Source of the DNA: a bacterium
GTDB lineage: Bacteria; RBG-13-66-14
Reading direction: 5' to 3'
NCBI GenBank assembly: GCA_026398675.1
Contig: JAPLSK010000203.1
Location: forward strand, 1 to 5,921
DNA length: 5,921 nucleotides
The notes beneath the pieces were generated by a model that was not told the origin of the DNA, did not search any database, and was given only the letters and a program-made list of their open reading frames with translations. The position numbers were made by a program, and so were the translations under genes. Shown here in pieces: positions 1 through 4,446 of this stretch. The stretch's first letter is position 1. Each line of letters starts with the position of its first letter.

Positions 1-1
1 C

Positions 2-202
2 GATGTGGATCTGCTGGTGACCTTTAATCCCCAAGCCCAATGGTCGCTTTACGATTTCGTCGAACTGCAGGAAGAGCTCTCCAGTCTATTGGAACGAAAG
101 GTGGACCTGGTGAGCCGCCGGGGTTTGGAACGCAGCCGAAATCCTATTCGACCGAAGGAAATTTTGTCAAAGGCGATGGTCATCTATGCCGCCGAGGGAT
201 AG
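2..202 (+). CDS. mntA: MNT-family nucleotidyltransferase, C-terminal part (MntA-type antitoxin of a HEPN/MNT pair), 5' truncated by window edge
   Basis: The reading frame is already open at the left edge, and its first codons read D-V-D-L-L-V. This matches the metal-binding DxD end of the GSx10DxD motif of minimal nucleotidyltransferases; the GS part lies outside the window. The GTG at position 5 falls inside this motif, so it is not the start. About 66 residues remain and end in VIYAAEG, the usual length for the tail of the family. In characterised MntA-HepT pairs (family knowledge) the MNT protein adds AMP units to a tyrosine of the HEPN toxin and neutralises it. The stop overlaps the start of the HEPN gene by 17 nt, the typical arrangement of such operons. 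The visible portion looks intact, although its partner is broken. The symbol follows family naming; the assignment rests on the DxD motif and the neighbour. Confidence 0.8.
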   Translation, partial: DVDLLVTFNPQAQWSLYDFVELQEELSSLLERKVDLVSRRGLERSRNPIRPKEILSKAMVIYAAEG

Positions 203-565
203 AAGTTACCTGTTTGACATACGCGAGGCCCTGAATTCTATCCGGGCCTTCATCGCCGGCGTGGACCACGATTCCTTCGTGGAGAACGACCTGCTGCTGT
301 CGGCGGTCATCCGCAAGCTGGAAATCATCGGAGAAGCGACAAAACGCTTATCGCCGGAGTTTCGCTCCGCCTACCCCGAAATACCCTGGAAGAAAATGTT
401 AGGGCAAGGGGTTTAAACCCCTTGTCTCCTTCCGGCATGAAGGACGTCTTGATACACGATTACGATCAGGTTGATGTGGAACTCGTTTGGAAGACGGTGT
501 CATGCGAGGTGGAAGAGACCGGGCGGATGGTCGAGAAACTCATCAGCGGCAAAGATCCGGACTGA
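186..565 (+). pseudogene. hepT: HepT-like HEPN (DUF86) toxin, interrupted by a 32-nt palindromic insertion
   Basis: The 5' part (186-398, 71 residues from the ATG) reads like a DUF86 protein, with YLFDIREAL, a VIRKLEIIGEATKRLSPE core and YPEIPWKKM. The frame then enters foreign sequence and stops at TAA 414-416 after five unrelated residues. The rest of the family resumes in another frame at 434-565: GMKDVLIHDYD, then VDVELVWKTV and a helical tail ending at TGA 563-565. Removing 399-430 joins both parts as KM-S-GMKDVLIHDY and gives about 115 residues, normal for HepT. HEPN toxins of this type are ribonucleases using an Rx4-6H motif. That motif lies after the insertion, so the 76-residue product would lack it. 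The rejoined motif is also K-D-V-L-I-H, with Lys where Arg is expected, while the HxY tyrosine modified by MntA is kept. An assembly error is possible but less likely, because the inserted sequence is a perfect palindrome. Confidence 0.85.
399..430. repeat. 32-nt palindromic micro-insertion inside hepT
   Basis: The core CAAGGGGTTTAAACCCCTTG (405-424) is a perfect 20-bp palindrome with the disrupting TAA stop at its centre. On both sides the ends remain roughly inverted (AGGG- on the left, -CTCCT on the right), so the whole segment behaves like a tiny inverted-repeat element. Deleting exactly 32 nt (399-430, or equivalently 400-431 because both boundaries carry a T) restores the DUF86 frame across the site. 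That is the main evidence that it is an insertion rather than native sequence. There is no clear target-site duplication beyond that single ambiguous T. No second copy was found in this window. It could be a minimal MITE- or REP-like palindrome or a protein-binding site, and its mobility is inferred. Confidence 0.75.
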
Positions 566-577
566 GTTACAAACCGA

Positions 578-1641
578 ATGATTAACACCGACAGTAGTCC
601 GGTCATCGAAGCCCGTGGGCTGACCAAGGTCTTCCGCATATTCCGGCGCCGGGCCGGCATCGGGGGCGCCATCGTCAACCTCTTCAAGCGCGAGTACGAG
701 GATGTCCGGGCCGTGGACGGGGTGAGCTTCGCCATCGAGCCCGGTGAGCTCCTCGGCTACATCGGCCCCAACGGCGCGGGCAAATCCACGACCATCAAGA
801 TGCTCTGCGGCATCATCCGCCCCACCGAGGGAACCTGCCGAGTCCTCGGTCGGGATCCCCACCGTCAGCGCGTGGCCAACGCCCGGGATGTCGGCGTCAT
901 GTTCGGCCAGCGCTCACAGCTCTGGTGGGACATCGCCGTCCAGGAGAGCTTCCGGCTGCTGGAGAAAATCTACGAGGTTCCGCGCGAGGAGTTCAAGAAG
1001 AACCTGGCTTTCTTCACCGAGGTGCTGGAGCTGAATGACCTTCTGCGTCTGCCGGTGCGCAAGCTCTCCCTGGGCCAGCGGGTGCGGTGCGAGCTGGCCG
1101 GGACCCTCCTGCACAACCCCCGGGTCGTGTACCTGGACGAGCCCACCATCGGCCTCGACGTCTCGATGCAGCACACGGTGCGCGAGTTCATCCGCAGCTA
1201 CAACACGCGGCACGAGTCGACGGTGCTCCTCACCAGCCACTACATGGACGACGTCCTCGCCCTGTGCCCGACGGGTCGTTGGCGGAGTTCAAGCGGACCT
1301 TCGGCCGACGGCGGGTGGTGTACCTGGATACTGAAGGTCCGGCGTCGCTGGATGCCGCGGAGCTGGCGGCCGCCCTCTCCATCCCGCGCGAGGCTCTGGA
1401 GGTGCGGCTGGGGGAGACGAACGGGCTGTCGGTGGGGTTCGATCCGAAGGAGACGACGGCCAAAGATGTCATCGCCGCCTGCCTCACCCGCCTGACCGTC
1501 CGCGACCTGACGATCACGGAGCCGAAGATAGAGAGCATCGTCCGGCACATTTACGACGACCGCGCGGACAACTACTCCCACGCGGCGGAACCGACGGCCC
1601 AGACCGCCGGACGGCATGCGGGGCGGCGGCGGCGGATCTGA
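578..1641 (+). pseudogene. ABC-2 type exporter ATP-binding protein (COG4586-like), frameshifted by an apparent 37-nt deletion near 1267
   Basis: The first 230 residues are a complete ABC ATPase: Walker A GPNGAGKST (63-71), Q-loop FGQRSQ (109-114), signature LSLGQR (163-168), Walker B VVYLDEPT (183-190) and the H-loop histidine in TSH (219-221). The FGQRSQLWWD and LGQRVRCEL stretches are typical of the COG4586 group, which energises two-subunit ABC-2 permeases (drug or viologen-type exporters). After Cys230 the frame breaks. The original frame runs through an Arg/Pro-rich nonsense tail to a stop at 1493-1495. The true C-terminal part (DGSLAEFKRTFG to DLTITEPKIESIVRHIY) resumes at 1270 in another frame and ends at 1641. 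Relatives have about 13 residues between the Cys and the DG, and losing them needs a 37-nt deletion, which agrees with the observed frame change. No Shine-Dalgarno precedes the ATG. No permease gene follows, so it appears orphaned. A sequencing error remains possible. Confidence 0.8.
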
Positions 1642-1685
1642 ACCAAATCCCGGCCGGACGATAGCCCCTTCTAAAAAAAACCCTT

Positions 1686-1691
1686 AAGGAG
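1686..1691 (+). promoter_or_regulatory. Ribosome binding site AAGGAG for the gene at 1696
   Basis: AAGGAG lies four bases upstream of the ATG at 1696. It fixes this start and shows that the gene has its own strong translation signal, unlike the ATPase gene before it. Confidence 0.75.
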
Positions 1692-1695
1692 TACG

Positions 1696-2424
1696 ATGCG
1701 CAAAGCTTTCTGCGTATTGCTGGCGGCGGCGGGCGCGTCGTCGGCCCTGCCCGTTCCCGGGGCGCAGACGGCGGGCATGGACCCCTTCGTCCGCCTGATC
1801 GTCACCGTGGGAGTCATCCTGGTCTTCGCGTTGGTGACCTGGTTCATCCTCGGGCGGCTGGTGAAGCTGCGCAACGAGATGTCCGAGGAAAAGGCCTGCG
1901 GCCACGCGGCCAATCTGGTGGCGGAGATGCTCATCGCAGGCGCGCCGCTGGGCTACGAGGTGGTCGAGGAGCTCATAGACTCCTGCCGGCGGGAGTACAA
2001 GGTTCCGCTGACGCGCCTGACCGTGGCCGACCTGTTGGAGGACGTGCAGGCGCGCGTTTTGATGGACAATCTGCTCACGCCGCGGCTGAAGGGGGAGTAC
2101 CTCGAGGAGCTGCGGAGGCATCTGGACGAGGCCCAGAAGCGCGACGCCAAGCCGGCCAAGAAGACGGAGACCGTGAAGGGCAAGCTCAAGGAGACCCTGG
2201 CCGAGATGAAGGCCGCCCTGGACGCGGGGGACGTGGAGAAGGCCAAGGTGATTTACGGAGGGCTGAAAAAAGCGGCCTTCGAGGTGTACCGCTTCGGGGC
2301 GGCCTTCAACCCGCTCTACGACGCACTGACCCTGGCCCGCAAGCATCCTCGGGTGGCGCTCTTCGGCGCCGTAATCTACTTCGGCCTCTTCCTCTTCACC
2401 CTCTTGACGGTCTGGAGCATGTGA
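1696..2424 (+). CDS. Membrane protein of unknown function with two membrane segments and a helical soluble domain
   Basis: I do not recognise a family for this 242-residue protein. Residues 1-26 look like a signal peptide (MRK, a hydrophobic Ala-rich core, then GAQTAG). A first membrane segment spans roughly 30-52 and is followed by the basic RLVKLRNEM. A second spans about 221-241 at the extreme C-terminus and is preceded by LARKHPR. By the positive-inside rule both basic flanks, and so the domain between them (55-215), should be cytoplasmic. That domain is charged and helical, with a Lys/Glu-rich stretch near 150-190 (RDAKPAKKTETVKGKLKETL) that may form a coiled coil or linker. The GC-rich codons match the ATPase upstream. 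The gene ends in TGA with the DUF3800 gene beginning at the next base, yet the two genes differ sharply in base composition. No role is proposed. Confidence 0.8.
   Translation: MRKAFCVLLAAAGASSALPVPGAQTAGMDPFVRLIVTVGVILVFALVTWFILGRLVKLRNEMSEEKACGHAANLVAEMLIAGAPLGYEVVEELIDSCRREYKVPLTRLTVADLLEDVQARVLMDNLLTPRLKGEYLEELRRHLDEAQKRDAKPAKKTETVKGKLKETLAEMKAALDAGDVEKAKVIYGGLKKAAFEVYRFGAAFNPLYDALTLARKHPRVALFGAVIYFGLFLFTLLTVWSM
2414..2417 (+). promoter_or_regulatory. Ribosome binding site GGAG for the DUF3800 gene, inside the preceding gene
   Basis: GGAG lies seven bases before the GTG at 2425 and inside the last codons of the upstream membrane-protein gene. It supports GTG 2425 as the start and suggests that translation of the two genes is coupled. 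Confidence 0.5.
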
Positions 2425-3216
2425 GTGCGGTACAGACTCTATGTGGACGAATCAGGTGACCATGTCATTTATGACAGGTCTACACTGAGCCAAGAGGGCC
2501 ATAGATTCTTGGCGTTAGGAGGCGTTCAGTTTGAATATGGAGAGGGCTACAACGAATTTGCAGGTGCTTTGGAAACATTAAAACGAAAACATCTACCGTA
2601 TCATGCCGATGAGCCGATTATCCTTCATAGACGAGATATTATAGATAAAAGAGGACCCTTCACCGTACTTCAAGATGAAGAGATGTGCAAATTATTTGAC
2701 GAAGACTTGCTTAAGCTTCTAACAGATGTCCCTTATGAGTTGTATGTTGTTGTTATAGATAAATTAAAGCATATAAATGAAAATCCAAATCCTTGGCATC
2801 CATACCACATGGCGTTGACGTACCTAATGCAGCGATTTAGCTTCCATTTAACGGAAATTGGAGGTGTTGGGGATATTTTGGCGGAATCTCGTGGAGGAAA
2901 TGAAGATAAGATGCTCAAGAATGCGTATGAACATACTTATCATCATGGTGATGTACGTAATACCTCGTTGTTATATCATCGTACATTAACAAGTAAAGAA
3001 ATTAAGTTAAAACCCAAGAATAAAAATATTGCAGGCTTACAATTGATTGATATGTTAGTAGCCAATGCAAAAAGATGGGTATTAAGAAAGTATGACTTAA
3101 CGGTGATGGAAATAAGCACTTTTGAATCCAGGCTGGTTCCCATTATTGAAAGCAAGTTCCGTAGTGATCAATCAGGAAATATTGAGGGTTGTGGATTTGT
3201 GCTCTATCCAAAATAA
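2425..3216 (+). CDS. DUF3800 domain-containing protein (predicted RNase H-fold, likely nuclease-like)
   Basis: The 263-residue product opens with RLYVDESGDH, the D-E-S-G hallmark of DUF3800 (D8, E9). Other conserved-looking positions are H68 and D71 in ILHRRDIID, D112 in VVVIDK, the E-S-R-G at 154-157, and the late Q206/D209 of GLQLIDMLV. This spread of acidic residues along an alternating strand/helix pattern fits the RNase H-like fold proposed for the family, whose biochemical role is not established to my knowledge. Family members are often found in mobile or defence-rich regions. The length is normal and nothing looks broken. Base use is very different from the neighbours: I counted 40% GC in 2581-2640 and 23% in 3001-3060, against 63% in 2161-2220. 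That indicates recent acquisition. The GTG start directly follows the previous TGA in the same frame. Confidence 0.85.
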   Translation: MRYRLYVDESGDHVIYDRSTLSQEGHRFLALGGVQFEYGEGYNEFAGALETLKRKHLPYHADEPIILHRRDIIDKRGPFTVLQDEEMCKLFDEDLLKLLTDVPYELYVVVIDKLKHINENPNPWHPYHMALTYLMQRFSFHLTEIGGVGDILAESRGGNEDKMLKNAYEHTYHHGDVRNTSLLYHRTLTSKEIKLKPKNKNIAGLQLIDMLVANAKRWVLRKYDLTVMEISTFESRLVPIIESKFRSDQSGNIEGCGFVLYPK

Positions 3217-3286
3217 AAAGGAATACCCCTTTCGGGGTATCCCTCCGCTAACCCATTCGGGTTATCCAACTCCAGGTGACTGGATC
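3210..3286 (-). ncRNA. Candidate minus-strand small RNA with three hairpins and an intrinsic terminator
   Basis: Read on the minus strand, 3286 to 3210 contains three consecutive hairpins: TCCAG/CTGGA (3284-3271), TAACCC/GGGTTA (3264-3249), and a strong GGATACCCC-GAAA-GGGGTATTCC (about 3242-3220) with a GNRA-type loop. TTTTTATTTT (3219-3210) follows directly. The last hairpin plus T-run is a good Rho-independent terminator, and only in this orientation. Upstream on the same strand is an extended -10, TGCTACAAT. The predicted transcript is about 75 nt and its 3' end reaches the last codons of the DUF3800 gene. Alternatives are a plus-strand 3' stabilising structure for the DUF3800 mRNA, a one-way terminator blocking antisense transcription, or a remnant of a repeat element. 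Transcription is inferred. Confidence 0.35.
3220..3243 (-). terminator. Intrinsic terminator oriented on the minus strand, just after the DUF3800 stop
   Basis: The stem pairs GGAATACCCC with GGGGTATCCC across a TTTC loop (GAAA on the minus strand), with one mismatch or bulge. Minus-strand T-rich sequence (3219-3210) follows the hairpin. The plus strand lacks a T-run after it, so for the DUF3800 mRNA it would be only a stable 3' hairpin. Confidence 0.55.
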
Positions 3287-3292
3287 GCTAAT

Positions 3293-3301
3293 ATTGTAGC
3301 A
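3293..3301 (-). promoter_or_regulatory. Candidate extended -10 promoter (TGCTACAAT) on the minus strand
   Basis: On the minus strand 3301-3293 reads TGCTACAAT, one base away from the extended -10 consensus TGnTATAAT. No good -35 sits at the normal distance. A perfect TTGACA (3334-3329) occurs but is about 30 bases away, which is too far. Transcription would start near 3286 and read through the hairpins towards the terminator. Confidence 0.3.
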
Positions 3302-3350
3302 TAAAAAAACAACAAAAACCATCAAACCTGTCAAACCTTTAACAATCACA

Positions 3351-3920
3351 ATGGATTTCAACGAGTTAGTAGAAAAGCGCTATTCCTGCCGCGCCTTCGA
3401 CCCGGACCGCCCGGTGCCGGACGCGTTGATAACCGATTGCCTGCGGGCGGCGCAACTGGCCCCCAGCGCCTGCAACGCCCAGCCCTGGCGCTTCTTGGTC
3501 GTTACTGGCGCGGATCAACGCAAGCGCATCTGCGACGAGGCCCTGGGCGGCATGGTCCCGAACCGATGGGCCGCGGACGCCCCGGTCCTCGTCGTCCTGG
3601 CGGCGGTGAGAAAGCTGGGCATCGCGCGGCTCGGCGAGGGCATCAAGGATATCCCGTATCATTTGATGGACTGCGGCGCGGCCGGTGAGCACCTCGTCCT
3701 CAAGGCCACGGAGCTTGGACTGGGCACCTGCTGGCTCGGCTGGTTCAAGGAGAAGCCGCTCAGAAAACTCATCCGGGCGCCGGGGGCCTGGAAACTTCTT
3801 GCCGTCATCGCCCTTGGCTGGCCCGCGGAAAGTTGGGAGACCGCGAAGCGCAGCCGGGTGGAGCTCGGAGAGGCGGCCTTCCACGGTGACGCCCAAACGC
3901 CGTGGAGCGCGGAGGGGTAG
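3351..3920 (+). CDS. Nitroreductase family protein (FMN-dependent oxidoreductase)
   Basis: The 189-residue protein has the nitroreductase layout. KRYSCRAFDP (9-18) carries the Arg/Ser/Arg residues that usually contact the FMN phosphate. It is followed by APSACNAQPWRF (37-48), a central helix containing D107, G109 and E113, GLGTCWLGWF (123-132) and ALGWPAE (154-160). Family members are cytoplasmic flavoproteins that pass electrons from NAD(P)H to nitro compounds, quinones or other acceptors; the real substrate cannot be told from sequence. The length is normal and all blocks are present. The start is supported by the family-typical MDFxELVxKRYS opening, but there is no Shine-Dalgarno (the preceding bases are ACAATCACA), so initiation may be weak or leaderless. 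GC-rich codons return abruptly here after the AT-rich block. The next gene begins 3 nt after the stop, so the two are probably co-transcribed. Confidence 0.88.
   Translation: MDFNELVEKRYSCRAFDPDRPVPDALITDCLRAAQLAPSACNAQPWRFLVVTGADQRKRICDEALGGMVPNRWAADAPVLVVLAAVRKLGIARLGEGIKDIPYHLMDCGAAGEHLVLKATELGLGTCWLGWFKEKPLRKLIRAPGAWKLLAVIALGWPAESWETAKRSRVELGEAAFHGDAQTPWSAEG
3911..3917 (+). promoter_or_regulatory. Ribosome binding site GGAGGGG for the gene at 3924
   Basis: GGAGGGG lies in the last codons of the nitroreductase gene, six bases before the GTG at 3924. This favours that GTG over the ATG at 3930 and suggests coupled translation. Confidence 0.6.
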
Positions 3921-3923
3921 CGC

Positions 3924-4322
3924 GTGAACATGGACGGCATAATCGCTCAGTGGGTTGAACGGATTAAAGGCAAACTAGACGAGCTTCTGCCGAAAAAACT
4001 CACCGAGGAGGAGTTCCGCCTCGCGATACATCCGCTCCTCGCGGCATTCTGCGACGAGTATGGGGCGCGCGCCGAGATTGTTGACGAACACACGATGGCC
4101 ATCGGCCGGGCCAACTCCGCATTCAACCGCGCCGTAATCGAGTACCTGCGGCCGGGGTATCTAAATATAAACTTCGACCGGGCGGCTGATTCCGCCATCG
4201 GACTGTTTCTGGGATACCTCCACCGACTGGCCGGGGACGAAAAAAGCGGGATTCGGCGTCTGGCCGGAGCACTCTTCGACGGCCGAATGCTTTTGGGGAC
4301 CGCGCCGGGCGGCGACCGTTAG
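3924..4322 (+). CDS. Short protein resembling the N-terminal nuclease-like domain of Eco57I-type N6-adenine DNA methylases; probably a truncated, inactive remnant
   Basis: The 132-residue product has a helical start (IAQWVERIKGKLDELLPKKL) and a TEEEFRLAIHPLLAAFCDEYG segment. The stretch RANSAFNRAVIEYLRPG (62-78) follows, then a helix and an RRLAGALFDGR block. This order matches the N-terminal domain I recall from large 'class I SAM-dependent DNA methyltransferase' (combined restriction-modification) proteins, where the central block reads roughly GRAD...ViEYKxPG and supplies PD-(D/E)xK nuclease residues. Here the Asp is Asn (N64) and the Lys is Leu (L75), with only E73 kept. The expected methylase domain of several hundred residues is absent; the frame ends at TAG 4320-4322 and the next in-frame stop is only six codons on. 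An inactive fragment is most likely. A small standalone protein of unknown role is the alternative. The similarity is from memory and moderate. Confidence 0.5.
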   Translation: MNMDGIIAQWVERIKGKLDELLPKKLTEEEFRLAIHPLLAAFCDEYGARAEIVDEHTMAIGRANSAFNRAVIEYLRPGYLNINFDRAADSAIGLFLGYLHRLAGDEKSGIRRLAGALFDGRMLLGTAPGGDR

Positions 4323-4357
4323 TCCTGGAATGACGTATAAATAACAGAGTTACAAAG

Positions 4358-4378
4358 AAGGCCAAAGGCCTTTTTTTT
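4358..4378 (+). terminator. Rho-independent terminator
   Basis: AAGGCC-AAA-GGCCTT forms a 6-bp GC-rich stem with a 3-base loop and is followed by a T-run ending at 4378. It sits 35 nt after the stop at 4322 and would end the nitroreductase/short-ORF transcript before the next promoter. Confidence 0.85.
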
Positions 4379-4386
4379 ATTTCGGC

Positions 4387-4414
4387 TTGACAAAAACCCC
4401 TTTTTTATTACACT
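4387..4414 (+). promoter_or_regulatory. Sigma70-type promoter for the outer-membrane protein gene
   Basis: A perfect -35 TTGACA (4387-4392) is followed after 16 bases by TACACT (4409-4414), four of six matches to TATAAT. Transcription should begin near 4421, giving a leader of roughly 25 nt before the start at 4447. Its place directly after the terminator supports a new transcription unit. Confidence 0.65.
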
Positions 4415-4446
4415 CATCAAGCCTCATTAGCTTTCACGGAGGGTCT

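Noticed and set aside
466..862. Long minus-strand open frames across the toxin tail and the ATPase, and similar frames elsewhere
   Set aside because: They mirror GC-rich coding sequence on the + strand, have biased Arg/Pro/Ala content and show no recognisable domains.
1696..3216. Possible TGA readthrough or recoding joining the membrane protein to DUF3800, since both lie in one frame separated only by TGA
   Set aside because: DUF3800 has a family-typical N-terminus at its own GTG with GGAG upstream, the base composition changes at the join, and TGA also ends the ATPase gene normally.
3220..3285. Integron attC-like recombination site after the AT-rich gene
   Set aside because: The hairpins lack proper RYYYAAC and GTTRRRY ends at matching positions, and no integrase or cassette series is present.
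3220..3290. tRNA-like gene suggested by three consecutive hairpins
   Set aside because: No acceptor stem, T-loop sequence or plausible anticodon arm could be arranged on either strand.
3329..3334. Perfect TTGACA on the minus strand as -35 for the candidate RNA
   Set aside because: It is about 30 bases from the -10, and no -10-like hexamer lies at 16-18 bases.
564..4356. Shared 10-mer GAGTTACAAA at 564-573 and 4347-4356 as possible island end repeats
   Set aside because: Ten-base matches are expected by chance several times in a window of this size, and no longer flanking similarity was seen.
4387..4446. Upstream TTG start adding 20 residues to the outer-membrane protein
   Set aside because: The TTG lies in the -35 hexamer, before the expected transcription start, and the added residues would spoil the signal peptide. 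GTG 4447 has GGAGGG just upstream.
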